A DNA stretch of 64,000 bases from Parietaria judaica (GCA_954871525.1 OX940860.1:56160724-56224723), one strand, 5' to 3'; shown: positions 34,482-46,782, counted from the first letter of the stretch. The notes: generated by a model not told the origin, from the sequence alone. Made by a program: numbers and translations.

Positions 34482-35126
34482 CTCTCAAAATTGTCAACTA
34501 TAAAATTAGTACACTTTACTACTAAATACTAACACAAATGGCCTGCTGTTAAGAGATAGTGATGCAAATAGTCTCTTTGTAAAAATAAAAAATAAAAATA
34601 AAAAAGTAACACAAATGGTCCATTTGGTATGATTTAATGACGCAAATAGTCCTTATATATTAAAAAAAAAAACACAAATAGTTCTTCTGTTAAGATTTAT
34701 TGATACAAATAGTCGCTCTGTAAAAAAAAGTACACAAATAGTCTATCTGTTATAACGTAGCAGCGCAAATGATCTCAAGATGTTAAAATGGACGGCAAAA
34801 CATTTTAAGGTTAAATTTTAAGAGTAATTCCGTAGTCTATCTGTTATAATGTAGCAGCGCAAATGATCTCAAGATGTTAAAATGGTTGAAAAAAATGGAT
34901 GGCAAAACATTTTAAGGTTAAATTTTAAGAGTAATTCCGTAATTTATACATTTTAAATATAATTAATATTGTATTAACAATTTACATATTAAAAAAATCT
35001 TACTATCATCCTTTCTATTATATGAATAAAATGCCGGCATAAGTGATCACTTTATTAGAAAAATAATTTCCCTTTACTATAATGATTACCGTTATAAATA
35101 TGTTTATCTCTGCTCGCTCGGATAAT
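34482..35126. repeat. Intergenic direct repeats
   Basis: Short repeats of ACACAAATAGTC.. (34550-34740) are followed by a tandem duplication: 34739-34832 and 34833-34940 share GTAGCAGCGCAAATGATCTC and AACATTTTAAGGTTAAATTT. The second copy has a 14-bp insertion. No gene seen. Confidence 0.7.
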
Positions 35127-35134
35127 ACTTATAC

Positions 35135-35659
35135 TAAGGGTGCAAATAATATCCGGAAACCGCATAATAATCCGAATCTGAATCCGTATTCGGATTTAAA
35201 ATCCGAATCCGGATTCGGGTACCCGTATCCAGATTAGAACTAGATACGGGTACCGGGTATTAAAATTATAAAAACCGGGTACCCGGTTTATTTTAATTAT
35301 TTATTTTTCCTTTAATTTTTTAGGGTTTCTTTTTTAGGGTTTGTGTGATGTACTTATATGCTTGATGTGCGAGACTATGTTTTTTTTATGCATTTTAATT
35401 TTAAGACAATGAATGTATGTTTTTATTTTTGAGATGGTATACTTTTTTAGAAATATATATAAAAAAAAGCAGGTAGTAAATCTGGATAGTTTCCAAAACC
35501 GGGTACCGGGTATCAAAAACTAGATACTCGGATTTCGGATACTCGGGATTTCGGGTACCCGTATTTCGGATCCAGGTAGAAATTTTTGGATATCCGGTTT
35601 CCGGATCCAGGTACCGGGTACCTCAAAAGAACCGAGTACTCTACCTTGTTTCACCCCTG
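35135..35659. mobile_element. hAT-like non-autonomous element (525 bp)
   Basis: The ends are TAAGGGTGCAAATAAT and TTGTTTCACCCCTG, imperfect terminal inverted repeats. The flanks ACTTATAC (35127-35134) and TCTTATAC (35660-35667) are an 8-bp duplication with one change, as hAT elements produce. The interior is full of GGGTACCCGG-type motifs and resembles the copy at 61890-62585. No transposase. It lies ~210 bp upstream of the SCY2 start codon, so it could influence the promoter. Confidence 0.85.
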
Positions 35660-35868
35660 TCTTATACTAAATATTAAATAGGGGATTCAAGGATTTATCT
35701 GGATTTAATAAAAGTTTAAGGATCAAATTGTCGGCCAATAAAAAGATGAGGCACCAACAAGCAAATTTAAAATACCTTTATTATACATATATATTGAAAG
35801 TTTTTGGACACGAAGAAGATTTAACACTACATTGAAGCTCAGTGTTCTCTCTCTCTCCAAGTCCCGCC

Positions 35869-38800
35869 ATGGAAGCCTCTGTTCTAAGCTCGTGTGGCTT
35901 CCCCAGATTCCCTACCAAAAAGAACACAGGTATTCCGTGTTCCCACTCTCTTTCGTTTCCTTAGTCCTCACTCAGAGACAGAAAGAACGGAGAAAGAGAA
36001 GATAGTGAAGCGAATAAACCTGTTCTTGTTGTCTCTTGCTTTGTCTAGAAAATGGTAAACCCTAGTTTTCTCTTGTAGAGGAACGCCTCGATTTTCCGGT
36101 CAGATAAGCTCTTCGAGTGTCTGAGCGAACGCTTGAGCTTCAATTCAACTCTCGCTTGATTTTCCCACGCAATTCTTGCCTGCTTAACGTGAGATTTGGA
36201 TTCTGAAACTGTTAAAACGCTCAACTTTGGATTGAAGCGTGATTACTGGTTGTTTCTTACTTAAGGGGCTGTTCTATGCCGGCAGAAAATGTTAATACCT
36301 TATGCATACCGACGGGTTGTCCGCGGCTAGCTCGTGACCATCAAACCGATAAAAAATTCTCCATCCCTTTGCAAATTCGTGTGCTGAAAAATACCTGATT
36401 AATGGATTTTGAATGGAAACACCCTCAGTACTTTCGCCATGTGGTTTTTGTTTTTTGGTCAAAATCTCTCGTTAAGGCCTTCAAAAGGGTACTTTTGATT
36501 TTTCGGATTATTGCCGACCCTGAAACGGTATTTATTTTTGTATAATTCCGCGTAGTTCAAAGAGATATGAAAATGAAAAACAAATGTTTCACTCTCACTG
36601 TTCAAATTTTGAATTTTATTATAAAATAGCGGATATAGTTATGATTATGTCGTAGAATATACTAGAATATGTTGATTGCTTCATATTTACAAGATTTGAT
36701 ATATACTTGAGCAGGCTCTGATGTCCGATATTATCATCCACCGTCATCCGTGTCTTATTCTTCCTTCAGAACAAACTTTGTTGATTCGAGTTGCAGAAGC
36801 TTCATATCTGTTGACAGACCGTTCCTTCTGCATGGGAATAGAAGGCTCTTTGTCTCCTCACGGAGTCCGTTACGTAGGGACTGTATGAACGTCGAGGACG
36901 TATCGTCAAAATCTTTAAATTTCGAAGCTATTTCACCAACCCCCGTTGAAGGGGAAACAGACAATGGTGATCTTGAAAATATGCAATCCGGACCGAACAC
37001 GTTCAGAAACAGGTTTCTGAATTTCGTACGTTGGAGTTCTGTTGTCAACAATGCTGCTGAGTCTTTCTTCAAGAGTGAGATCCGGCGACGGCTTTTTGTG
37101 ACGGCTTTATTGATTGTTGTTAGTCGGGTCGGATATTTTATTCCTCTCCCAGGATTCGATAGAAGGTTGATTCCTCAGAATTACCTAAGCTTTGTCTCTG
37201 GATCAGTTGGTAAGAACATGAGCATAGTGTTTAATATCTATATATGTTTTATTTACTGTTTTTGTTTTGTTTCTGTAGAATAATTTGGGACAACCGAAGA
37301 GATTTAGGGTTTGAACTTACCTTTGGCTCTGATACCATGTAGAATAATTTGGAAAAAGTTCATTTATTCACTAATGAGATAAATTAGTCTATTAGTATTT
37401 ATACATTTGGAACATAAGAAAATAAAACTACTTTAGAAAACTAAAACACATATATTTCAACAGTTTCTATAGTGACTTGTTTCTGTTGTTGGCAGATGAA
37501 CTCGGCGATTTTGCTTCAGAGCTGAAACTTTCCCTATTCCAACTGGGTGTTGGTCCTCAGATCATGGCATCGATTATCATGCAGGTATACAATTTATTGC
37601 TTTTGTTCACCGAGCTAAAAAAATTGGTCAAGTATCCAATTTTAAAAAGCTACTGGGGCAACTCAACACAGTATCATATATATTTATATTTATATATATG
37701 TATTGTGAAACTTCTTAAACTGACTTTGTATTATGTTTCGCTGCATGTTTTTGATCGGATTGAATAATCATCTCTTTATTTATTATCTCAGAGTAGTATA
37801 TCCTTATTAGTTAGTAGACAATTAGAGAATAAACAGCTAAAATAGATATGCTGCAAAATTTGTGCTTAAATATGGCATTGTTGGTGCGCAGGTTCTCTGT
37901 TACATTCTTCCCTCGTTGGTGAAGCTGCGTAAAGAAGGCTTGGATGCTAATGACAAGATTAAGAGTTATATGTGTGTCTAGTTTTCATCTCAAGCAGTGA
38001 GCCAAAATTCTTGCTTCACAATTATATGATGAATTTTGTTCGTAGCGACTAATATGTACTAAAAATGCTTAAACCCAACATTTCTCTTTCCCTATCGTAG
38101 ATGGTGGATGTCACTTGGATTTGCAATACTGGAGGGTCTTGTTATTTCCTGCTATTCGCTTCAGTACTCAATCTACGTTGCTAGCCACAGGTAATGTTAA
38201 GAACATATGATATATATTCGTTATTATAACGTGTTTCTGGAGTTGACGCTACTTATAGTTGAAATTACTTTTAACACTGTCTCTTGAGATAATTAGGCCC
38301 ATTGTTTTATATTGAACATTTCTTTCTCTTGCAGAGTCAAGCATGTGATGGTGACTACACTTTTTTTGGTCTGCGGTGCAATGACGATAACGTGGATCTG
38401 TGATACCATCTCAGAAGCTGGACTTGGTATTTTTTTTTTTATGTGCCCGACTATATATTGTTGATTGCTATTATATGTTGTTTCCCTTCTAATCATATTT
38501 TCAACCGCATTTCAGGTCAGGGGTCGAGCCTTATTATATGCGTAGGAATTTTGACAGGCTACATGGAAATGCTGTATAACATGCTGTTTCGGCTCTCAGG
38601 TGTGTGACTGTGTTAGACCCGCTAATTTAAAAGGATTTCCAAGGAAAATGTCTTAATTTAATATTCTCATTTAAGTGTACTTTCTTTCATTAAGGGTATT
38701 TTAGGTCTTGATTTAATAAAGGGTGTCTTAACCTAATTGTGTTCTTGGTGCGTTTTCTCAATAATATTTGGTAGTCATCATCTTGGTGAACTAACACTTT

Positions 38801-41793
38801 TTTGCTATTCGTTTGTGTGCTCTTGATTCGTGTTTGGTACCGGGTTCTATCAGACTTCTCTAACTCTCTAATGTGAAATTTATTATTTGATACTTCTATC
38901 CTCATGTATAGCTCTGATTATATAAATTTCTAATGCAGTAAATTAATGTGATTTTTAATGCTAAGAACTGCCATAACACCAAAGTAACAAGATAAATTCG
39001 GTTCAAACCTCCTTTAATAATTACGGTCTGTGCCACAACTCTCAAGTCATATTCAAAGAGACCTAAGCAACGAGAAAAGTAACCCAAATTTATTCAGTAA
39101 ATTATACTAATCATTTAGCTCAAATTCTCTCTATTATAGACACCATAGGAAAAGGGATTTCACCGATTTTAGACCCATGATTAGATATCTACAACTCGGG
39201 ACCAAAAACAGAGCACTCCTATTATGTCCCATATCTCTCAGAGTAAGATAAAATTGTCGACGTTAATTCTTTAAATGTATATTGCAGGAAGCGTTGTGCA
39301 TCGGTGTATCTATATTCTAAGTTTATTGGGCGTTTTCACTGCTGTCACTATGTGGGCGGTTGTGGTAACAGAAGGTTGCCGGAAAGTTAAGCTGCAATAT
39401 TACGGTTTCAAACTCGCTTCTGCTGCTAGGTAGTAACATTTAATTTACATTTTTGGTGTTGCTTTCATTCCATGAATCTGCAGATTAAATATTACAATGT
39501 AGTCAATTATCTTTTATGAATTGGGAAGACAGTCTTTTTGTTGCATACTAAGCTAGTTTTTTTTTTTTTTCTAAATATATATTGTGATTTATGTAGTGTA
39601 AATTTCAGTTAGAGGAAAGAAAAATCTGGTATTCCCTGATTAATTATTATTGTCTAATGCCATTAGGGATATTAGGGGTATTTTAGAATATAAATGGTAT
39701 TATGGTTTCTTAACCTATATATAGGCGCCTAATCTAATTTTAGCCATCATTGTTTGATTAGTGGAATTCCATATTGAACATTATTGGGAGAGTTTTGCGG
39801 TCTCCCTCTCGAATTTGAGACCGGAGTTACGTTTATCAATAAAGTGTTCTTGTTTCTTTTTAATTTCTATACCGGGTCTTATCATACTATCGTGGCTTCG
39901 TGCCAATCTTGTTTTTTTGCTTATAAAATAACCGGGGTCGATGAAATGTCTGGAAAATTACAATAGAGTACAGCGTCTTATATAAATTAGGCCGATGGTC
40001 TTCTATATACTAATACTATAATCAGAATCTTTCCGTTTCTGGCAGTTTTCACTACAATTCACAGCTTTTACATATAGTTTGACACTTTTTTTTGGCACAT
40101 TCGGTTTGAACAGGGATGAATCCCCGACGACTGAGGTTGAGCCGTACATTCCTTTTAATATAAACCCAGCAGGAATGCAGCCTGTTCTCACCACTAACTA
40201 TCTGTTGGCCTTTCCGACCATTATTGCAAGGTACTAGCACCTTCCATTTAATGCAATTTTGTATTTATAATTTATAATAGAGTAATTGGCAGGAATATCC
40301 CCTCAATTTTACTCATAGGTGTACTATGATCCCTGAACTTTCATGTGTGGAACACGAGATCAAACGAACTTCATTTGTTATGCTCTTTGTCCTCTGCACC
40401 AAAATAATATAGGGGCATGTTGCACCATAAGTGAAGATTTGGAGGGAAAAATGTACAATAAAGCAAAATTCAGGGTGTTTCCGGCCTTTACTTATTTCAT
40501 ATGAAAACTAAGGATCTTCGCTGACTGTCCTTTCATTTCTAGTTATTTTCTAGTTTCTGATTTTTTGGACCATATCTCTATTTCAATTTTTTATGATAGC
40601 TTTCCATTAGAGTAATTATCAAATCTGCTCGCGAAACTTGTCTTATATTTTTGTTAGAGTTTCGTCCATGAACTTGTAAATTGTAGCAATTTTCCCACTG
40701 ATTGTTAAAAATCGACAGAATTTGTCATATTTTAAGCCAAGTGCAATGCACATGCAAATGCATTTATCGTTATATTATATCCTTAAACACTAGTATGTGC
40801 ATTGAAGGTGGCTTAAAATTTGATGGTAACCGTCGGCTTTTTACCGACCAATCAAAAATTGTTAATAGAATTTAATTAGGGGGAGAAACTGTGACAACCC
40901 AACAAGTTCAGGAGGCATAGCTGATAAATACTACTTTTCGTTACCTCTAATTAAGTTATTCTTTTTTATGTGTTATGTGACATTCAATATTCTTTGCAGT
41001 CTACTTGGTTCACCGTTCTGGGCGCACGTCAAGGAAATATTGAATCCGGAAACTTCTATCGGAGCCGAGCCTTGGGTTTACTACTCCATATATGCCTTTT
41101 GTGTCTTTTTGTTCAATATATTTGACATTGTAAGTCTTTTCACTAGTTCATACATATACAATATAGCATTTGCATTTGGTAATATAATTTATAACAGATA
41201 TTTCCATCTATTTTCTCACTGTATTATTGTATTTCTTTATAGGCCAATTTGCCTAAGGAAATATCTGATTACTTGAATAAGATGGGCGCCAGGATTCCGA
41301 GCATTAAACCCGGGAAAGCTACCATTGAGTATCTGACGAAGATTCAGGCGTCGACACGTTTTTGGGGTATCATTTATCTTTTCTTAATTTTTTTATAACA
41401 TTTGTTTACGTGAAATGCGGCTGTCTCCGTCATAATCAACCTCATGTTCTATAATTATTATGGCTTCTTTATGTTTGCGGTTTTGACTCTTCCGTGAAAA
41501 TATATGCAGGGGGCGTGCTGTTAAGTATTTTGGCGACGACATCAACGATACTTGATCACTACTTGCGTCGTATCAATGCGGGGTTTGCAATTGGTTTTAC
41601 GTCGGTCTTGATTATCGTATGGACAATTTTGCCCTTACAACTATTATTTAACCGATATTATGATTACCTTCTGGAATTGAAGCTTTATTATATCTTTTTG
41701 CAGGTTGGTTCTATTATTGAACTCAGAAGATCTTACCAAGCATACAATGTTATGCCAAGTTTGAGCAAAGCTCTAAGGCGATACGGTGTATGA
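35869..41793 (+). CDS. SCY2: Preprotein translocase subunit SCY2, plastid
   Basis: SecY-type channel of the second plastid Sec system, which works with SECA2 and SECE2 and is placed mainly at the inner envelope. Thirteen exons: 35869-35929, 36715-37209, 37496-37584, 37892-37971, 38101-38190, 38335-38426, 38516-38599, 39288-39429, 40114-40230, 41000-41129, 41243-41366, 41510-41616, 41704-41793. They total 1701 nt (566 aa plus stop) with phases agreeing throughout. The N-terminus is Ser/Arg-rich, as a transit peptide. SecY begins near residue 138 (FFKSEIRRRLFVTALLIVVS, then YFIPLPGFDR) and includes LGVGPQIMASIIMQV, EAGLGQGSSLIICVGI, INPAGMQPVLTTNYLL and LPKEISDYLNKMGARIPSIK. The length is close to Arabidopsis SCY2. 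Introns 2, 7 and 8 hold transposon-like DNA. The gene appears intact. Confidence 0.95.
37274..37462 (-). mobile_element. TRIM-like retroelement in SCY2 intron 2
   Basis: Minus strand order: a 125-bp LTR (37462-37338, TGTTGAAATATATG..TTATTCTACA), primer-binding site TGGTATCAGAGCC (37337-37325), ~36 bp of internal sequence, then only the last 15 bp of the LTR (CCAAATTATTCTACA, 37288-37274). It is flanked by a perfect five-base duplication GTTTC (37069+200: 37269-37273 and 37463-37467). It ends 33 bp before the exon 3 boundary. Confidence 0.85.
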
Positions 41794-42346
41794 TGTCCAA
41801 CGATGATACAGCGATGCGTAACGGAGGTTTTGCATTATTTCTAAATGTACGCGCTGTCTAGGGTTTCATAATATATGAAATCGGGATTGGTGCAAATTTT
41901 GTTGATGAACATCGTGTATTTCTAAGATTGAAGAAAGACGGTTTTGCGTCACAATCTATAATTATAGTATTGTACATAGGCAAATTTTGTAAGAGATGTA
42001 AAAGAGATTTTGTGATAATGAAAAAGAGGAGCTCTGAATCTAAAAGAAGATGAGTTACTTGTTTAAATGAGGGTGTTAGAAAAGAAAGAAAAAAATCAGT
42101 TGTTTAGGGTTTCAGTTGTTGAGAAATGGTTTATTAATCAGATATTATAGAAGTTCTGATGTTTTTATTTTTTAAGAGATAAAAGCCTCGTATACTTTAT
42201 TAAAGTAAATCTACCATTTTGCAATTATATTTTCTTATACATTCACATGGATACTTTTACTTTTTGTGTATTTTCATCACTTAATTGGTAGGAAGGAAAA
42301 CTGATAATCGTGGGACTATTTTATTCATCAAAATCTTAGTATAAGG
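41794..42346. other. SCY2 3' flank
   Basis: SCY2 3' untranslated and downstream sequence, AT-rich, with no other gene. Confidence 0.5.
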
Positions 42347-42814
42347 GTAATTGTTGATGTCGGATTTGGTCAAATCCACCCTCAACACAACTCGTGTCGT
42401 TTTGTCCCATAAACGACACAAGAGAGGGCGAGGAAGTTCATCGCCCGAGGGTCAAGGAAGGCGCACCCTCGAGGAGGATCATCCGCGAGCAAGCGGGTCG
42501 CGATGAAGCGTCCCATCACGACTCGACGAGGAATTTCGTCATGATGATTATGCAGAGCCCGATGACAGCCGAAGAGACATGCATTTAATGAGGCCGGCCT
42601 ACTCACTCAATGAGAAGCGTCAGCGACGAGGCTTGCAGGGCCGAATGACGGCTGACGAGATGCGCATTTAATGAGGCTCACCTACCCGTAATGACAGTCT
42701 CCTTGGAAGTGACATAAAGCAGGGATCAACCATGCTTCCCTCAAATGACTCTGGGAAGCGAATGATTAAAGAAAGAAAGGGCGAGAAAGATGCAAAGAGG
42801 ACATAATGTAAACT

Positions 42815-42824
42815 CTATAAAAGG
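42815..42824 (+). promoter_or_regulatory. LARD LTR TATA box
   Basis: CTATAAAAGG, repeated at 47246-47255 in the other LTR. A start ~30 bp downstream would put the whole minisatellite inside the transcript. Confidence 0.65.
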
Positions 42825-42877
42825 CAAGAAAAACCTCATTTGAGAAAGGAAGAAAAAGAGAAAAGAAGGGAAAAAAG

Positions 42878-44260
42878 GAGCAAAGCCCGGGAGCAAAACC
42901 CGGGAGCAAGCAAGGAGCAGGAAGGCTCCCGAGAGCAAAACCCGAGAGCAAGCAAGGAGCAGGAAGGCTCCCGGGAGCAAAACCCGGGAGCAAGCAAGGA
43001 GCAGAAAGGCTCCCGGGAGCAAAGCCCGGGAGCAAGGAGTAGGAAGGCTCCCGGGATCAAAGCCCGGGAGCAAGCATGGAGCAGGAAGGCTCCCGAGAGA
43101 AAAGCCCGGGAGCAAGCAAGGAGCAGGAAGGCTCCCGGGAGCAATACCCGGGAGCAAGCAAGGAGCAGGAAGGCTCCCGAGAGCAAAGCCCGGGAGCAAG
43201 GAGCAGGATGGCTCCCAGGAGCAAAACCCGGGAGCAAGCATGGAGCAGGAAGGCTCCCGGGAGCAAAGCCCGGGAGCAAAACCCGGGAGCAAGCAAGGAG
43301 CAGGAAGGCTCCCGGGAGCAAAGCCCGGGAGCAAGGAGCAGGAAGGCTCCCGGGAGCAAAACCCGAGAGCAAGCATGGAGCAGGAAGGCTCCCGGGAGCA
43401 AAGCCCGGGAGCAAGCATGGAAGGCTCCCGGGAGCAAAACCCGAGAGCAAACAAGGAGCAGGAAGGCTCCAGGGAGCAAAGCCCGGGAGCAAGGAGCAGG
43501 AAGGCTCCCGGGAGCAAAACCCGGGAGCAAGCATGGAGCAGGAAGGCTCCCGGGAGCAAAGCCCGGGAGCAAGGAGCAGGAAGGCTCCCGGGAGCAAAAC
43601 CCAGGAGCAAGCAAGGAGCAGGAAGGCTCCCGAGAGCAAAACCCGGGAGCAAGCAAGGAGCAGGAAGGCTCCCGAGAGCAAAGCACGGGAGCAAGGAGCA
43701 GGAAGGCTCCCGGGAGCAAAACCCGGGAGCAAGCATGGAGCAGGAAGGCTCCCGGGAGCAAGGAGCAGGAAGGCTCCCGGGAGCAAAACCCGGGAGCAAG
43801 CAAGGAGCAGGAAGGCTCCCGAGAGCAAAACCCGGGAGCAAGCAAGGAGCAGGAAGGCTCCCGGGAGCAAAGCCCGGGAGCAAGGAGCAGGAAGGCTCCC
43901 GGGAGCAAGCATGGAGCAGGAAGGCTCCCGGGAGCAAAACCCGGGAGCAAGCAAGGAGCAGGAAGGCTCCCGGGAGCAAAGCCCGGGAGCAAGGAGCAGG
44001 AAGGCTCCCGGAAGCAAAACCCGGGAGCAAGCATGGAGCAGGAAGGCTCCCGGGAGCAAAACCCGGGAGCAAGCATGGAGCAGGAAGGCTCCGGGAGCAA
44101 AGCCCGGGAGCAAGGAGCAGGAAGGCTCCCGGGAGCAAAACCCGGGAGCAAGCAAGGAGCAGGAAGGCTCCCAGGAGCAGGAAGGCTCCCGGGAGCAAAA
44201 CCCGGGAGCAAGCAAGGAGCAGGAAGGCTCCCGGGAGCAAAGCCCGGGGGCAAGGAGAAG
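42878..44260. repeat. CCCGGG minisatellite in the 5' LTR
   Basis: Units of 38 bp (GAGCAAAGCCCGGGAGCAAG + GAGCAGGAAGGCTCCCGG) and 42 bp (with AAACCCGGGAGCAAGCAAGG) alternate irregularly over ~1.38 kb. Each unit contains the perfect palindrome GCTCCCGGGAGC and a second CCCGGG. Unit sequences are very similar, indicating recent expansion. Confidence 0.92.
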
Positions 44261-44592
44261 GAAGGAAGGAAGCAAAGAGCATGAGCAAAGCCCGGGAGCA
44301 AAGACCAGAGAGAAAGAAGAAAGATAACGCGAACCACATTGAACTACGTGATGACCTGATCCCGGTATACCGGGTACGTAGGCAGCCTCGCTGAAGCCGG
44401 CGAGGTGCGGCATCAAATCATATCCTATTCTTATCCTTTTCCTTCACTTGTCCAGCTATTCATCGGAAGAAAACCGAGCTCATTTCGGAAATTATAATAA
44501 AACAGAGATATTCATCATTTGTTGTCATTTTATTTATTATTTGATGATTGTCTTTGTGACTGGAAAGGGGTGGTGAAAATTCCCCCTATACA

Positions 44593-44610
44593 GTTTGGCG
44601 CCCACCGAGG
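44593..44610 (+). other. LARD primer-binding site
   Basis: GTTTGGCGCCCACCGAGG directly after the LTR end at 44592; TGGCGCCCACCG is the usual plant gypsy primer-binding core. Confidence 0.75.
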
Positions 44611-44984
44611 GGCTTGTTTTCTTTCTAACTCACAGCCAGGAACTTGGAGGAAAAAGAGATCTCAGCAAACGACGGAATCATCTCCAACGATGGGTAAAAG
44701 GTACAGTGGCAAGTCTCCAACGACTGCTAGCTGAGGCGGAGGCAACAAAAAAAAAACGACGGCCGACAAGGCCAAAAGCATGGAGACGGCCGACGAGGCC
44801 AAGGGCATGAAGATGATCGATGAAACCCGAAGCGAGAAGACGATCGACGACGACCCTCATAAAAACTAAAGTTTGATGCAGATACGACGAGGTCTATCCT
44901 AACCAAGGCGCAAAATCGGCAACGAAGTTGGCTGACCTCATCGCAAAAAGGTAACAATATACATATATCTACAAAATTACAAAG

Positions 44985-45790
44985 AAGCCGGCGAGAGTGC
45001 CGAGAAAATTATAAAAATAATAATAATATATATATATATACGGCTAAGGGTGCCGAGCAAACCCGGTCCGGCAAAACATGTCGAGATCCATATATACGGC
45101 TAAGGGCGCCGAGCAAGCCCGGGCCGGCGAGAGTGCCGAGGAAATATACAAGGCGAGAGTGCCTATGGGGTCCTGGGAATTAGTCGGCTCGTACCTGACG
45201 AAACCTAGCGATGCCCACAAGAGACAAATAAGGCGAGAGTGCCTATGGGGTCCAGGAAATTAGTCGGCTCGTACCCGATGAAACCTAGTGATACCCGCAA
45301 GAGATAATACCGGCGAGAGTGCCGAGAAAATCTATTTACGGCTAAGGGTGCCGAGCAAGCCCAAACCGGCGAGAGTGCCGAGAAAATATATTTACGGCTA
45401 GGGTGCCGAGCAAACCCATACCGGCGAGAGTGCCGAGAAAATCTATTTACGGCTAAGGGTGCCGAGCAAACCCATACCGGCAAGAGTGCCGAGAAAATCT
45501 ATTTACGGCTAAGGGTGCCGAGCAAGCCCAAACCGGCGAGAGTGCCGAGAAAATATATTTACGGCTAGGGTGCCGAGCAAACCCATACCGGCGAGAGTGC
45601 CGAGAAAATCAATTTACGGCTAAGGGTGCCGAGCAAGCCCAAACCGGCAAGAGTGCCGAGAAAATAATAATATGGCTAGGGTGCCGAGCAAACCCATACC
45701 GGCGAGAGCGCCGAGAAAATATATTTACGGCTAGGGCGCCGAGCAAGCCTAAACCGGCGAGAGTGCCGAGAAAATAAAAGAGGCGAGGGT
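44985..45790. repeat. ~56-bp tandem repeat in LARD interior
   Basis: About a dozen degenerate units of the form CCGGCGAGAGTGCCGAGAAA followed by ATCTATTTACGGCTAAGGGT and GCCGAGCAAACCCATA. Some units are replaced by CCTATGGGGTCC.. blocks (45160-45300). Confidence 0.85.
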
Positions 45791-46175
45791 GCCAAGCTAA
45801 AATGCGAGAGAGCCTATGGGATCCTGGAAACTAATCAGCTCGTACCCGATAAAGCCCATCGACATCCAGAAAGAGGTACGGCGAGAATGCCGAGTAAAAG
45901 AGTGTTTACAGAGTTTAAATAAACAAGGGAAGTCTCTCGATGAAAAATCAACGATGCCTGGGCCGCATCAGCCCCCATCGGCGAATGACGTCGCCAACAA
46001 AGTCCTCTATGACGGCCAAGAACTCTGGCTCATGACCAGGGAACCATGCCAGCCTTCGAAGAAGAATCTAAGAATAACACGCAACGAGAAGAATAGAGGA
46101 AGCACTGCAAGGAGAGAAAGAGTCAGTCACGAGCAAGGAAAAGATTACCACATCTGTGACATCGGCATCGGCATC

Positions 46176-46545
46176 GCGAGGAGCTTGTCAAAGAAGATCA
46201 TCGCTGGAAGAAGTTCATCGCTGCGAGGAGTTCGTCGCATAAAGCGAGCTTGTCGTCGCGAGGAGCTTGTAGCCGAAGAGAAGATCATGGCGAGGAGCTT
46301 GTCAAAGAAGATCATCGCTGGAAGAAGTTCATCGCTGCGAGGAGTTCGTCGCATAAAGCGAGCTTGTCGTCGCGAGGAGCTTGTAGCCGAAGAGAAGATC
46401 ATCGCGAGGAGCTTGTCGAAGAAGATCATCGCTGGAAAAAGTTCATCGCTGCGAGGAGTTCGTCGCATAAAGCAAGCTTGTCGTCGCGAGGAGCTTGTAG
46501 CCGAAGAAAAGATCATCGCGAGGAGCTTGTCAAAGAAGATATCAT
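46176..46545. repeat. 114-bp tandem repeat in LARD interior
   Basis: Units start CGAGGAGCTTGTCAAAGAAG at 46176, 46291, 46405 and 46519 (period 114-115 bp), three full plus one partial. The period is a multiple of three, so a 262-codon frame (45816-46604) stays open and repeats the motif ARSLSKKIIAG. It matches no family I know and I do not call it a gene. Confidence 0.85.
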
Positions 46546-46782
46546 CACCTGGAAAGACGCTTCACCCAACGAAACCAGTCACAACTCAGCAAGATGCTAC
46601 ATAAGCTTCCAAGTGGAATCCACCAGCCAACAGATTACGATGAGGTTCTCCGACAACGTTTATCGAGGTAACCGCGTTAACTAAAGTGGTCGACGGAGTT
46701 CGCAAACATCCTTTACAGTTCCCCGTTACAGCTCGTCTTTCATTTTACCAAGTGAATACACTTGATAAAATGGGGGACTAAC

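Larger units (their letters stand above)
42352..44592 (+). repeat. 5' LTR of the LARD
   Basis: It contains the TATA box CTATAAAAGG (42815-42824), a ~1.38 kb GC-rich minisatellite downstream of it, and the U5-like GGTATACCGGGTACGTAGGC near 44363. The long frames open on both strands across this LTR come from the repeat lacking stop codons. Confidence 0.9.

Noticed and set aside
42878..44260. CRISPR-like array of regular repeats
   Set aside because: There are no unique spacers, the unit lengths are mixed, the array sits inside LTRs of a plant retroelement and no cas genes are present.
42741..44416. Long minus- and plus-strand frames as genes for repetitive proteins
   Set aside because: They overlap each other in most frames and follow the 38/42-bp minisatellite within LTRs; no start context, domain or non-repeat core.
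45816..46604. 262-codon frame in the LARD interior as gag
   Set aside because: Half is a 114-bp repeat and the rest has no gag, protease or zinc knuckle pattern.
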